Counted from the stretch's first letter, positions 8,467-17,700 are shown. The stretch is DNA of 64,000 bases from an uncultured Winogradskyella sp. (GCF_947498345.1 NZ_CANMJY010000005.1:161168-225167), one strand, 5' to 3'. Numbers and translations: made by a program. Notes: generated by a model from the letters alone, not told the origin.

Positions 8467-9732
8467 TTAATTATTTTGAATGTATTGTTGAATACCTTCT
8501 TTAACAAGTGCCAACACGTCTTCCCATTTTGGTGAGTTATCAGAAAAGGTGGCATCCATATTTGCAATAATTGAGAATCCGTAGCTACCATTTTCTTCTA
8601 TTTCCATATAACTTGATACTCCTAAACTGTTGCCACCATGCGACCAACTATCGTCTGTTTTATACCAATACAATCCGTGGTTTTCTGCAAAACCATTGGG
8701 TACAATACCCAAATCCAATTGTGGAGTAAACATCAATTCATAGAAAGTAGTTGCAAAAAGTGTATTGGATTGCCCTTTAATACCTTTGATCATATCTAAA
8801 AGATAATTGAGCAAATCATCATTTGTGGTATGAATGCCACCCTCAGGATAACCGTGATTTCCATAAAAAGGTAATGGTGTGTTCTTATCCAAATAAGGAA
8901 TTGCCCATTTTTGCCAGTCTAATTGCGTCATATCAAAAGTTGACGTATTCATTTGCAAGGGCTGTAAAATGTAAGTGTCTACATAGAATGCAAAGTTTAT
9001 ATCGGTGGCAGATTCAATTACATAGCCCATTAATGATGTCGCAACATTTGAGTATGACCACGTACTTCCTGGCTCAGCATCGATAAAATTGTTTTCTCCA
9101 TACAGTGCTCCATCTTCTACAAAGTACTCAGTTAAATAATCTTCTAATGAGACTGGGTTACTAACAGAAATACCCAATTGATTAACCAAAATGTCTGCTC
9201 CAGTAGTGGACATATCTTGTCCTGGTAGAACAAAATAATTCGTCGTTAGATACGTATTTGGATCATCAACTATTCCTGATGTATGTGTTACTAAGTGTCT
9301 TACAGTTATTACTGCTTCAGGTTTTCTAAGATTAATAATATCTACAGGAAGCAATTCATTGATAGGTGTATCTAAAGTAAAGTAACCTTGTTCAATGGTC
9401 TTTGCCGTAGCCGCTGCAACAAAGGTTTTACTCATTGAAGCGACATTTATTACTGTTTGATTGCTAAAGAACTGGCTTTGTTCAATACTTTGAAATCCAA
9501 AGGCTTTATTAAAAGTAACATTGTCGTTTTGTACAATATTAATTGCAAAACCAGCTACCTCCTTTATATCTAATACGTCTTGCAAATATGCTGTCAAGTC
9601 TGCTTGCGTAAGAATTTCTGTTGGTGAAGGGATTTCTGAAACTACATCATCATCATTTGAGCAAGCCATTGTAAATGTTGTTAATAGAATGAATAAAGCT
9701 GTTTTGATTGTGTTTTTTGCTTTGTGTAACAT
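8467..9732 (-). CDS. Serine hydrolase lipoprotein (beta-lactamase class C / DD-peptidase fold)
   Basis: A 421-aa exported lipoprotein. The N-terminus has a hydrophobic stretch and a lipobox ending TMAC, followed by an acidic SNDDD export-type tail common in Bacteroidota surface lipoproteins. The catalytic motifs of the class C beta-lactamase/DD-peptidase family are intact: SMSK (S-x-x-K), YSN in WSYSN, and HGG in SWSHGGNSLG. Such proteins hydrolyse peptides, esters or amides rather than necessarily beta-lactams. The ATG at 9732 gives a compact signal peptide; the ATG at 9768 would add 12 basic residues. It is the first gene of a six-gene same-strand run to 4916. Confidence 0.87.
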   Translation of the reverse strand: MLHKAKNTIKTALFILLTTFTMACSNDDDVVSEIPSPTEILTQADLTAYLQDVLDIKEVAGFAINIVQNDNVTFNKAFGFQSIEQSQFFSNQTVINVASMSKTFVAAATAKTIEQGYFTLDTPINELLPVDIINLRKPEAVITVRHLVTHTSGIVDDPNTYLTTNYFVLPGQDMSTTGADILVNQLGISVSNPVSLEDYLTEYFVEDGALYGENNFIDAEPGSTWSYSNVATSLMGYVIESATDINFAFYVDTYILQPLQMNTSTFDMTQLDWQKWAIPYLDKNTPLPFYGNHGYPEGGIHTTNDDLLNYLLDMIKGIKGQSNTLFATTFYELMFTPQLDLGIVPNGFAENHGLYWYKTDDSWSHGGNSLGVSSYMEIEENGSYGFSIIANMDATFSDNSPKWEDVLALVKEGIQQYIQNN

Positions 9733-9908
9733 AACTGTTCGTTTTTTTGCTCTAATGAGCTGGTTCATAAATTTTAATGATACAAAGGTGTCGCGAAATA
9801 CAAAGTCAGTCGTTCTGAAATGAAATTCAGAACGTAAGAAGTGAGATTTAGAACTTATTACATTCTAAATAGAAGAGAAATAAAATTTGATTGATATACT
9901 CTAACTAA

Positions 9909-11699
9909 TTACAGTTGGGAATTTAACCACTGCTTTGGTGTTAGTGCTTCTACCTTTTTGAAGTAAGTATTAAAAACTGTCTTTGAGTTGAAACCACTAT
10001 CGTAGGCTAACCCTAATAAGGTAAGATGCTTGTTTTCTGGTTTTAATGCTATTTCCTTAAAGTGGACTAAACGATGTGTATTGATAAGCTCGTTAAAATT
10101 GGTTTTTAGGTTATCGTTAATGAACTTTGATAGTTTGTTAGGGTTGATGTCTAACTCTTTTGCTAATACTCGTAACGATATTTCAGGATTTAAATATAGT
10201 TTGGACTTACTTAAAAGCTCCTCTAATTGTGTTTTTAACTTTGAGGATTCAGCATCGGAGAATGTTAGTACTGATGCATTAGTTAATTGTGGAACTATTA
10301 GGGTCTTAATTTCTTCGTTTGCAGAAACACTCTCTACTAATTTTTTATATCTACTCGTTTGCCTTAACGGTTCTATAAATGGGTCGAACTGAAAGTTGAT
10401 TACTTGTCCGATTCTTTCGTCTACCAATACTTCTAAACGGTTTAAAGCTTCTTCTATTTTATTACAATGTATTAAGTAGTATAAATCCCAAAAGACCATC
10501 AAGTTTTCTGCATCGGTCGAGAGTAACTCGTTATACTCAATATTTTGTTTATTATTAATAGCATTATATAACTCTTCAACCATAACCAAGAACTTATCGC
10601 TTAAAAACGTCTTTGCGAATGCTATGGCTTCTTTCTTATTCTTTTTAAATATTAGACACGCTAATTTTAAATGTCTGCTTAAATCAAATGTTTTGTCAAT
10701 CTTTAAGGAACTTTCGAAACATTTAATTGCTGCATCAAAATCACCCTTTAGGTAGAAAATATTTCCTCTTGTATAGTAGTGATTTGGTGATAGAGGATTT
10801 ATTTTAAGTATATGGTCTGTCTCTTTTAAAGCTTCATCGAAAAGGCCATTTGCTGTATATAATTCTGCCAAGGCTTCATTAGCTTCTCCAAAATACGGAT
10901 TGACTTTTAAACATTGTATAAGTTCTTGATACCCTTTTTTGAATTGCCAGTTACCCCAAAAACTTATGGTTGCCTTTGCGAAATGTCCCATATATGAACC
11001 TGAATTTAGTTGGTAGCCTTTTTCGAGATATTCATTAGCTTTTTTAAGACCATCAACTCTGTCTATATGCCTCCAACTGGCAATTATGGCATAGCACCAA
11101 CCAATAGCCACTAAAGGATCTGCATAATTGGTATCAATACTAGCACTTTTTTTATAATAGTCAATAGCTTTCTCCATATTAACCAAATTCCAGGTTAATT
11201 GATAGTGTCTGCCTTTGAGATACCATTGATAAGCTTTTAAGTTTTGAGTATGAATGGTTGATAGAGATTCATCTATTTCAATATGTCCAAAGTTCTCTCG
11301 TATCTTATCCGCAATTAACAGACTTATTTCATCTTGTAGTGCAAATACATCGTCCAATTGCCTGTCGAACTTTTCGGACCATAAAAGAAATCCGTTATCG
11401 GTACGTGTTAATTGTGTTGATATACGAATCCTATCTTTTGCAATTCGAATACTCCCTTCAACCGCATTTGTAACGCCCAGCTCATTACCGATAATTCGAA
11501 TATCAGCAGGCTTATCTTTGAATGCAAATGAAGATGTTCTTGCGGTTACTTTAAGTCCTTCAACTTTTGAAAGTGCATTGATAATTTCTTCGGTAATTCC
11601 ATCAGAAAAGTAATCATAGCTATTATCACCACTCATATTTCTGAATGGTAAAACGACTATAGACTTATCAATATCTGTAAATTTCTTATTTAAATTCAA
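9909..11699 (-). CDS. TolB-like/TPR regulator with C-terminal AraC-type HTH
   Basis: A 596-aa one-component regulator. Residues 10-135 match the TolB-N-like domain seen fused to adenylate cyclases and Bacteroidota regulators (SIVVLPFRNMSGD, YFSDGITEEIINALSKV, then GSIRIAKDRIRISTQL). Residues about 150-400 hold TPR repeats (AYQWYLKGRHY, YADPLVAIGWCY, YYTRGNIFYLKGDFDAAI). Residues 490-596 are an AraC/XylS-type DNA-binding domain (LRVLAKELDINPNKLSKFIND, then GLAYDSGFNSKTVFNTYFKK, ending TPKQWL). There is no membrane segment. It lies upstream of, and on the same strand as, the serine hydrolase operon (177-base gap to 9732) and is the natural candidate for its control. A dispersed repeat element lies about 115 bases before its start. 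Confidence 0.87.
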   Translation of the reverse strand: MNLNKKFTDIDKSIVVLPFRNMSGDNSYDYFSDGITEEIINALSKVEGLKVTARTSSFAFKDKPADIRIIGNELGVTNAVEGSIRIAKDRIRISTQLTRTDNGFLLWSEKFDRQLDDVFALQDEISLLIADKIRENFGHIEIDESLSTIHTQNLKAYQWYLKGRHYQLTWNLVNMEKAIDYYKKSASIDTNYADPLVAIGWCYAIIASWRHIDRVDGLKKANEYLEKGYQLNSGSYMGHFAKATISFWGNWQFKKGYQELIQCLKVNPYFGEANEALAELYTANGLFDEALKETDHILKINPLSPNHYYTRGNIFYLKGDFDAAIKCFESSLKIDKTFDLSRHLKLACLIFKKNKKEAIAFAKTFLSDKFLVMVEELYNAINNKQNIEYNELLSTDAENLMVFWDLYYLIHCNKIEEALNRLEVLVDERIGQVINFQFDPFIEPLRQTSRYKKLVESVSANEEIKTLIVPQLTNASVLTFSDAESSKLKTQLEELLSKSKLYLNPEISLRVLAKELDINPNKLSKFINDNLKTNFNELINTHRLVHFKEIALKPENKHLTLLGLAYDSGFNSKTVFNTYFKKVEALTPKQWLNSQL

Positions 11700-12059
11700 T
11701 CAAAGTGTAGTTTCAATCAAAGATAATAATTGATTAGAATAAATAGAATATCACTTTTTACCTATATGCATTCAAAGAGAAATTGTATAAATACGAATAA
11801 TTATAACCTATTTACCGATACAGAAAGTAAAACATTAACAATGATAATTGTTAAGTTTTCTATGGTACAAAATTGGTACAGTAAAAATCAAAAATAAACA
11901 AACTAGAGCTTCAAATCTATTATTATCAAAAACTATTTATGAACTATGGTTAAAAAGCATTATGATCATACAATCACTACTTTTTTTAGAGAATTTGCTA
12001 AAAGCCAAGCTGAAGATGTAATACTTAGCGATTATCCAGTAAAACTCTTCTTAATTGAA
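11700..12059. other. Intergenic region with a repeat element
   Basis: A 360-base gap between the TPR/AraC regulator and the downstream end of the DMT permease gene. It holds the dispersed repeat (11814-11907). A 47-codon plus-strand frame (11946-12089) overlaps the end of the permease gene and has no support. Nothing else was recognised. Confidence 0.6.
11814..11907 (-). repeat. Dispersed intergenic repeat with TTAACAAT palindrome
   Basis: One of three closely similar copies (others 33191-33278 and 48786-48880). It contains CCGATACAGAAAGTAAAACA, then the palindrome TTAACAATGATAATTGTTAA at about 11834-11853, then GGTACAAAATTGGTACA with a repeated GGTACA. Read on the minus strand it offers TTTTG, 21 bases, TATCATTG, close to the TTTG-N20-TAnnTTTG Bacteroidota promoter pattern, and points at the regulator gene starting at 11699. 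It may be that gene's promoter or operator. Confidence 0.65.
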
Positions 12060-12905
12060 TCAATTGTTTTGTTTAATTATATAATTTAACACTAGTCCTA
12101 ATAGAATTAAAGCTACTCCCAATAAACTAATAAAGCTATAGACTTCATTTAACCATATTACTCCAATAATCATTGTAAAAACCACTTCAATGTATTTTAA
12201 CGGTGCTACTTGATTTATTTCTCCAGTTTGAAATGCTTTTGTCATATAGTATTGTCCAAAATATCCAAAAACACCCAAACTATAAAGCGATAACCATTCA
12301 TATCCTATTGGAGTAATCCATACACTAAAAGACAAAATACCTGCACTAACAGAGGCAATAATCATAAAATAATTGACGACAATAATTGGATGATCTTGAT
12401 TTCCAATTTTTCTAATCAATATAAAAACTAAACCAGTAAAAACAGCTGATAAAATAGCATAAAATATTCCTAAACCACTTAAGTCATTATTAAACCCTTT
12501 TAAAACAAACACACCAATTAGTGCAATGGCAAAACAAATCCATTGTAAATATTTTGTATTTTCTTTAAATAATATTACTGCGAAAATGGTTGCGAAAATT
12601 GGCGAAATATACCTTATGGAAACAGACGCTCCCATAGACAAATATGTTAAGGATTTAAAAAACAATGTCATTGCAATAAATCCTGTAACCCCTCTTAATA
12701 TTAATAAGGTTTTTTTATTACCAAGTATTGAAATTCTATTTTTCAAAATGAAGGGAATGGTAAATAATAATGACCCTATTGATCTAAAAAATACAATCTG
12801 ATAAATATTAAAACGTCCTAAACTTTTTACAAGTACATTTAAAATAGAAAAGGCTAAGGCACTTAAAATCATAAATACTATGGCCTTTTTAATCATAAAA
12901 ATCAA
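12060..12905 (-). CDS. EamA-family (DMT superfamily) permease
   Basis: A 281-aa integral membrane protein with about ten hydrophobic segments in two repeats of five, the EamA/RhaT layout. Typical segments include FSILNVLVKSLGRFNIYQIVFFRS, MGASVSIRYISPIFATIFAVILFKE in the first half and INQVAPLKYIEVVFTMIIGVIWLNE in the second, each ending in the conserved acidic residue after the fourth helix. The family moves amino acids, nucleosides or other metabolites across the inner membrane; the substrate is unknown. It ends beside the repeat-bearing gap and starts 26 bases before a broken small frame that follows eda, so it may be transcribed with the alginate catabolic operon, though it need not belong to it. 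The ATG three codons in (12896) is an alternative start. Confidence 0.83.
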   Translation of the reverse strand: MIFMIKKAIVFMILSALAFSILNVLVKSLGRFNIYQIVFFRSIGSLLFTIPFILKNRISILGNKKTLLILRGVTGFIAMTLFFKSLTYLSMGASVSIRYISPIFATIFAVILFKENTKYLQWICFAIALIGVFVLKGFNNDLSGLGIFYAILSAVFTGLVFILIRKIGNQDHPIIVVNYFMIIASVSAGILSFSVWITPIGYEWLSLYSLGVFGYFGQYYMTKAFQTGEINQVAPLKYIEVVFTMIIGVIWLNEVYSFISLLGVALILLGLVLNYIIKQNN

Positions 12906-12930
12906 TCTCTATTCATTTGTTTTAAAAACT

Positions 12931-13140
12931 TTACAGTTTTTTTAAACTATAATTGGAAATGCTTGTATCAAAGTAAATATGCTGTTTAGACAAATTACTT
13001 ATCATTTTTTGAATATCTTTTAGTTTAGGGTAGATTTTTGAAATTACTAAAGCTCGATCTACTCTTCAGTCGTAACTACTTTTTATGAATTCAAATTCTT
13101 TGGTTTCTTTAAGTGTAATTGAATATTTATAATGATTCAT
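12931..13140 (-). pseudogene. Interrupted small frame after eda
   Basis: An ATG at 13140 overlaps the eda stop (ATGA) and opens a frame of 24 codons (MNHYKYSITLKETKEFEF and so on) that meets a TGA; the same frame then stays open for 44 more codons to a TAA at 12931 (through LVISKIYPKLKDIQKMISNL). Start overlap and continued frame suggest a roughly 69-residue gene inactivated by one nonsense change. No family was recognised. It may equally be chance in AT-rich DNA. Confidence 0.35.
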
Positions 13141-13805
13141 TCTTTTACACTTTCAATAATATTTAATACCAGCCTTGTAGTTTTCTCAATAGCTTTAAAA
13201 TCATACTTACCTTGAGTATCTTTTTTTATCAATTTTGATCCCATTCCAACACAAGTAGCACCTGCTTCAAACCATGATTTTAGGTTTTCTTTATTAGGTG
13301 AAACTCCTCCTGTTGGCATAATACTAGTCCAAGGCTGGGGTCCTTTAATAGTTTTTATAAATCCCGGACCATAAATTTCACCAGGAAACAATTTTACTAT
13401 TTCACATCCTAATTCTTCTGCACGAGCGATTTCAGTGAGTGATCCACATCCAGGAGACCATAATACTTTCCTTCGATTACAAACTATTGCAATATCTTCT
13501 CTAAGTACAGGAGTTACAATAAAATTGGCTCCTAAAGCCATAAATCTTGAAGCAGAAGCAGCATCGGTTACTGAGCCTACTCCCATAATCATTCCATGCA
13601 AATCTTTAATAACATATTTATTTAATTCTCCGAAGATTTCGTGAGCAAAGTCTCCTCTTGCAGTAAACTCCATTAATCTTGCTCCTGCATTGTAACATGC
13701 TTCAAGTACTTTTTTACAATCGTCTAGACTACTATCGTAAAACAAAGGGACTAATCCCGTTTGTCTCATTACCTCAACGACTTCTATTCTCGTATAACCT
13801 GCCAT
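13137..13805 (-). CDS. eda: KDPG/KHG aldolase
   Basis: A 222-aa class I aldolase that splits 2-keto-3-deoxy-6-phosphogluconate into pyruvate and glyceraldehyde 3-phosphate, the last step of alginate monomer breakdown. Diagnostic segments are the LMEFTARGD region with the catalytic Glu, MGVGSVTDAASASRFMALGANFIVTP (residues about 95-120), the Schiff-base lysine in CEIVKLFPGEIYGPGFI, and MPTGGVSPNKENLKSWFEAGA, which binds phosphate. Length fits the family. It follows kdgK by seven bases and ends the run gntR-MFS-SDR-kdgK-eda, so control by the GntR regulator is likely. A broken small frame overlaps its stop. Confidence 0.95.
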   Translation of the reverse strand: MAGYTRIEVVEVMRQTGLVPLFYDSSLDDCKKVLEACYNAGARLMEFTARGDFAHEIFGELNKYVIKDLHGMIMGVGSVTDAASASRFMALGANFIVTPVLREDIAIVCNRRKVLWSPGCGSLTEIARAEELGCEIVKLFPGEIYGPGFIKTIKGPQPWTSIMPTGGVSPNKENLKSWFEAGATCVGMGSKLIKKDTQGKYDFKAIEKTTRLVLNIIESVKE

Positions 13806-13812
13806 AATATTA

Positions 13813-14835
13813 CTATCTTAATACTTTACCCGTGCTATCCCCATCTAAAAATTTTTCAATTTCATTCATAGAAATAAGATTATAGTCACCATATATTGTA
13901 TGCTTTAAACAACATGAAGCCACAGCAATATTTAGAGCTTTTTGTTTATCATTTGAATGCTTTAACAGTCCATAAATGAGTCCCCCCATATACGCATCAC
14001 CACTTCCAACCCTATCAACTACAGGAGTAACTTCTTTGATATCTGCATCATAAATATTTCTCTTATCATAAAGAATACCACCAATTCTTTGGTGCGAAGC
14101 ACTTACAGAATAACGTAAAGTGGTAGACATAATTTCTAGTTCAGGACATATTTCAAAAATCTTATTGTAGAGAATAGGTAGGGTTTTTAGGTTTTGATAA
14201 TTAGGGTTTACCTTATCTATTCCCAACATAAAACTTGCAGTATCAATATCACCTAAAATTATGTTACTATATTTTAGTAATTCTGGCATAACTTCTTTTG
14301 GCGATTTACCATATTTCCATAGTTTAGATCGATAATTTAGGTCGCAAGAAATTGTAATACCTAACTTTTTTGCAGTTTTGACAGCTTCTAAACACTCCTT
14401 AGCAGCTCCAACTGATATAGCAGGAGTAATTCCGCTCCAATGAAACCAAGTGGCGTTCTTTAATATGTCATCCCAATCAAAAGTGCCTTTTTTTATATTG
14501 GCCATAGCACTATTTGCTCTATCGTATAACACATTACTTGGCCTTGTACCAGCCCCTGTTTCAAGAAAATATATGCCTAATCTATCACCCCCAAAAATAA
14601 CATTATTTGAATCTACACTTCTCTTACGCAATTCTCTTAAAGCTGTCTGACCAATTTCATTATTTGGTAATTTAGTAACAAATTCTGAAGCAATGCCAAA
14701 ATTAGCAAGAGATACAGCTACATTAAATTCTCCTCCGCCATATGTTGCATTAAAAGATTTCGCTTGAGAAAATCTTAAAAAACGTTCGGTAGAAAGTCTT
14801 AACATTAATTCACCAAAGGTTACTACCTTTTCCAT
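13813..14835 (-). CDS. kdgK: 2-keto-3-deoxygluconate kinase
   Basis: A 340-aa PfkB-family sugar kinase, cytosolic. The N-terminus VVTFGELMLRLS and YGGGEFNVAVSLANFG form the substrate-binding start of the family, WFHWSGITPAIS and SCDLNYRSKLWK are typical of KDG kinases, and DRVGSGDAYMGGLIYGLL holds the catalytic Asp and anion-hole glycines (the DTxGAGD motif as DRVGSGD). It phosphorylates KDG to KDPG for the aldolase encoded immediately downstream. The SDR gene stands 15 bases upstream. The assignment to KDG rather than another sugar is supported by the flanking eda and uronate genes. Confidence 0.92.
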   Translation of the reverse strand: MEKVVTFGELMLRLSTERFLRFSQAKSFNATYGGGEFNVAVSLANFGIASEFVTKLPNNEIGQTALRELRKRSVDSNNVIFGGDRLGIYFLETGAGTRPSNVLYDRANSAMANIKKGTFDWDDILKNATWFHWSGITPAISVGAAKECLEAVKTAKKLGITISCDLNYRSKLWKYGKSPKEVMPELLKYSNIILGDIDTASFMLGIDKVNPNYQNLKTLPILYNKIFEICPELEIMSTTLRYSVSASHQRIGGILYDKRNIYDADIKEVTPVVDRVGSGDAYMGGLIYGLLKHSNDKQKALNIAVASCCLKHTIYGDYNLISMNEIEKFLDGDSTGKVLR

Positions 14836-14850
14836 TATTACTTAATTTTG

Positions 14851-15615
14851 TTATATACCTAATGCCTGTCCACCACCAATTTGAATGGTTTCGGCTGTAA
14901 CAAATGACGCATCCTTACTTGCTAAGAATGAAACAACACCTGCGACATCATTAGGTTGTCCTAGTCTTCCCAACATAATATTATTTGCCCAAGACGCAAA
15001 GACTTCTGGCTTTGTAGCCTTAATTTGCGCATGAAACGGTGTATCTATAGTCCCTGGTGAAACAGCATTAACCCTTATTCCGTATTCTGCTAAATCTTTA
15101 GCTAAAGCTCTGGTAATAGCATGAACACCTGCTTTAGAGGTACCATAAATTCCTGCACCTGGTCCACCAGCAGTCCAACCAGCGTTAGACGTATAATTGA
15201 TTATAGAAGGATGTTCACCTTTTTTAAGAAATGGAATAGCTGCTCTTGATGCAAAGAAGACTGAATCTAAATTTAATGCCATTACAAACCTGTAAAACTC
15301 AGTAGTCATATCTTCAAACCTAGATCTTCCTCCAAGTCCACCAGCATTATTTACAAGTACGTCAATTTTACCATATTTCTCACCTATCTTAGTAATGTTT
15401 GAGACCACTTGATCTTCTTTGGTAACATCAAATCCATAATACTCGGCATTAATACCAGCTTCAGATAATTCCTTTACCCTTTGAGCTCCAGCATCATCTT
15501 GTATTCCATTTAACAATACTGTATAACCATCCTCACCTAATCGTTTAGCTACGGCAAAACCAATGCCTCCAGTTGCACCTGTTACTACTGCTATTTTATC
15601 TTTATTTTTACTCAT
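14851..15615 (-). CDS. SDR oxidoreductase, probable DEH reductase
   Basis: A 254-aa classical short-chain dehydrogenase. TGATGGIGFAVA is the cofactor loop, VLVNNAGG the NNAG motif, and the active site is Ser in NYTSNAG with YGTSK (Y-x-x-x-K). PGTIDTPFH follows as in the family. In alginate loci a member of this family (DehR-like) reduces 4-deoxy-L-erythro-5-hexoseulose uronate to 2-keto-3-deoxygluconate with NAD(P)H, which fits its position between the uronate MFS porter and kdgK. A KduD-like role is the alternative; the sequence alone does not separate them. Confidence 0.85.
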   Translation of the reverse strand: MSKNKDKIAVVTGATGGIGFAVAKRLGEDGYTVLLNGIQDDAGAQRVKELSEAGINAEYYGFDVTKEDQVVSNITKIGEKYGKIDVLVNNAGGLGGRSRFEDMTTEFYRFVMALNLDSVFFASRAAIPFLKKGEHPSIINYTSNAGWTAGGPGAGIYGTSKAGVHAITRALAKDLAEYGIRVNAVSPGTIDTPFHAQIKATKPEVFASWANNIMLGRLGQPNDVAGVVSFLASKDASFVTAETIQIGGGQALGI

Positions 15616-15637
15616 GCTTTATCTTTTATTTTTATTT

Positions 15638-16936
15638 CTATTTTGCTTTAAGAGGTTGAATTTTTGGGCATAATATCCATATACTTGCCATAGTAATAAT
15701 AGCTAATGTTGCTCCAATTATAAAAGCAGGTGTGTAATTACCACCTAATGTTAGCCAAGGCACCAAAGCCGTTAAACCAAATGCCCCTAATTTAGCAGCC
15801 ATACCAGCAAATCCTGACAAAGTTCCTACAGATTTTCCGCCAAATAAATCACTTGGTAAGGTTTGGACGTTGCCAATTGTTGTTTGGAAACCAAATAATA
15901 TAACTGCCATTAATACCACTGCTGTTTCTGGTGCTCCGGGGTTTGCCATTGCCAACAATGTAGGTAGCATAATCATACAACCTAAGGTGATTATGAACTT
16001 ACGAGTTTTATTTACTGTCCATCCTGCCTTTATGCGATTTTGAGCTAGAAGTCCACCGAACCAAGCTCCAATCATAGCACCGACATATGGAACCCATGCA
16101 TAAAACCCAATTGCTTTTACATCCATACCATAAACCTCATTTAGATAAATAGGTATCCAAAAAATAAATAACCACCAAATAGGATCGATTGCTGCCGAGG
16201 CTATAATAACTCCCCAACTCTCTTTATGTGACAATAACTCACTTGTGTTTGGATTATAGCCTTCATCTAAACTATCGTGCTTATCCATATTTTGATTGTT
16301 TTGTCCTGTTAAAATATAATCACGCTCTTCATCAGTTATCCATGGGTGCTTTTTAGGTGGAGATTTTACTAATATCCACCAAGGTATGAGCCATAACAAC
16401 CCTAATAATCCCACAACTATAAATATATATTGCCAGCTTAAATAGACAGACAAAAAACCTATTGTAGGAAAGGCTATTATTCCTCCTATTGCTGCACCTG
16501 AGTTAAAAAGTCCTTGAGCAAATGCTCTTTCTTTGGTTGGAAACCACTCTGCATTTCCTTTTGCTGCACCTGGCCAGTTTCCTGCTTCAGCAATACCTAA
16601 TAAGGAACGAAAAATACTAAGGCTAACAACTCCTTTTGCAAAAGCGTGTAATGCAGTTGCAATAGACCAAAAACCAATTGATATTGTGAAACCTATTCTA
16701 GTTCCAACTTTATCAAATATTTTTCCAAAAATGGCTTGGCCAAAAGCATAGGATAATATAAATATGGTAGAAATGATTGCATAGATTTCTTTTCGTTCAT
16801 CTGGATTTTTTTCAGGATATAATTCCTCGGCCATATCGGGCCATAAAACAGGCAATGCTTGGCGATCTATATAATTGATTATAGTAGCAAGTGCTATTAA
16901 ACCTACTACCCACCATCTTAAATTTTTAATTTTCAT
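15638..16936 (-). CDS. MFS transporter, hexuronate/DEH porter (ExuT-like)
   Basis: A 432-aa major facilitator of the anion:cation symporter type with twelve predicted membrane helices. RWWVVGLIALATIINYIDRQ is the typical first helix, GTRIGFTISIGFWSIATALH lies in helix 3, and NWPGAAKGNAEWFPTKERAF is the signature loop of ExuT-like hexuronate porters. It would bring unsaturated uronate monomer, released in the periplasm, into the cytosol. It starts 29 bases after gntR and is followed by the SDR, kdgK and eda, so it belongs to the GntR-headed operon. The substrate is inferred from context. Confidence 0.88.
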   Translation of the reverse strand: MKIKNLRWWVVGLIALATIINYIDRQALPVLWPDMAEELYPEKNPDERKEIYAIISTIFILSYAFGQAIFGKIFDKVGTRIGFTISIGFWSIATALHAFAKGVVSLSIFRSLLGIAEAGNWPGAAKGNAEWFPTKERAFAQGLFNSGAAIGGIIAFPTIGFLSVYLSWQYIFIVVGLLGLLWLIPWWILVKSPPKKHPWITDEERDYILTGQNNQNMDKHDSLDEGYNPNTSELLSHKESWGVIIASAAIDPIWWLFIFWIPIYLNEVYGMDVKAIGFYAWVPYVGAMIGAWFGGLLAQNRIKAGWTVNKTRKFIITLGCMIMLPTLLAMANPGAPETAVVLMAVILFGFQTTIGNVQTLPSDLFGGKSVGTLSGFAGMAAKLGAFGLTALVPWLTLGGNYTPAFIIGATLAIITMASIWILCPKIQPLKAK

Positions 16937-16965
16937 TATAATAAATATGAATTTAAAATGGTTAG

Positions 16966-17667
16966 TTAAATATTATAACAATATTGATACAAGACACTAA
17001 AGTGGTCTTTCATTTTTTGTTTCGCCAATTTTGGATTTTGCTCTTGTATAGCATCATAAATGGCTTGATGTTCTGCGATACCTAATTCTGCCAAACCTTT
17101 ATCACAAACATGATATTTTTCGAAGTTGGTAATTATTTCTGGAGTTATAATTAACATAAAAGTATTCATAGTACTATTACCACTTGCTTTTGCAATGGCT
17201 AAGTGAAACAGTAAATCCTCTTGAACGGCATCTTGACCATCTTTTACTTTTATAATATATGCATCTAAAGCCTCTTTCATCTTCTTTAAATCATTCTCTG
17301 TTCTTCTCAGTGCAGCTAATCTTACAGTTTTCAGCTCTAATAATATTCTAGTTTCAACTAAAGATTTAAAATCAGGGTCCTCAAGTCTAAGGATATCCTC
17401 AATCATTCCATTCATGGCTATAACACCTATGTTGGCAACGAACGTTCCACTCTGTGGAATAGAATTTAGAATACCATAAAACTCTAATTTTTGTATAGCT
17501 TCTCTAATGTTACTCCTTGTTACTCCAAATTTATCAGACAACATTCTTTCGGAAGGTAATTTATCACCCGGCTCAAGATTTTTATAATTTATAAGATCTT
17601 TTATCTTGGATATAATAGTCTTCTGAAGGCTAAGGCCTTCCATTTTTTGTAATGCTTCTAAATTCAT
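16966..17667 (-). CDS. GntR/FadR-family transcriptional regulator of alginate genes
   Basis: A 233-aa regulator. Residues 12-80 are the GntR winged helix (LEPGDKLPSERMLSDKFGVT, then RSNIREAIQKLEFYGIL); residues about 95-230 are the all-helical FCD ligand domain (LLFHLAIAKASGN, EHQAIYDAIQEQNPKLAKQ), which in uronate regulators binds a pathway intermediate such as KDG. It heads the catabolic operon. The palindrome TTGGTTAACCAG stands 22 bases before its start, and matching sites precede susC and the PL7 gene at 31908, so it probably represses itself and both other promoters until an alginate intermediate appears. Confidence 0.9.
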   Translation of the reverse strand: MNLEALQKMEGLSLQKTIISKIKDLINYKNLEPGDKLPSERMLSDKFGVTRSNIREAIQKLEFYGILNSIPQSGTFVANIGVIAMNGMIEDILRLEDPDFKSLVETRILLELKTVRLAALRRTENDLKKMKEALDAYIIKVKDGQDAVQEDLLFHLAIAKASGNSTMNTFMLIITPEIITNFEKYHVCDKGLAELGIAEHQAIYDAIQEQNPKLAKQKMKDHFSVLYQYCYNI

Positions 17668-17688
17668 ATTTATTTTAATTTCCAGATA

Positions 17689-17700
17689 TTGGTTAACCAG
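17689..17700 (-). promoter_or_regulatory. Putative GntR operator upstream of gntR
   Basis: TTGGTTAACCAG, one mismatch from the full palindrome TTGGTTAACCAA, framed by a direct repeat of CCAGATAT (17682-17689 and 17696-17703). It matches the sites at 26418-26455 and 31917-31941, which points to autoregulation of the regulator and the catabolic operon. Confidence 0.7.

Noticed and set aside
11946..12089. 47-codon plus-strand frame starting MVKKHYDHTITTFFREF
   Set aside because: It overlaps the downstream end of the permease gene on the other strand, has no recognised motif and no nearby promoter pattern.
12931..13140. Selenocysteine or recoding at the TGA after eda
   Set aside because: No selenocysteine insertion hairpin was seen and no selenoprotein family matches; a nonsense change is simpler.
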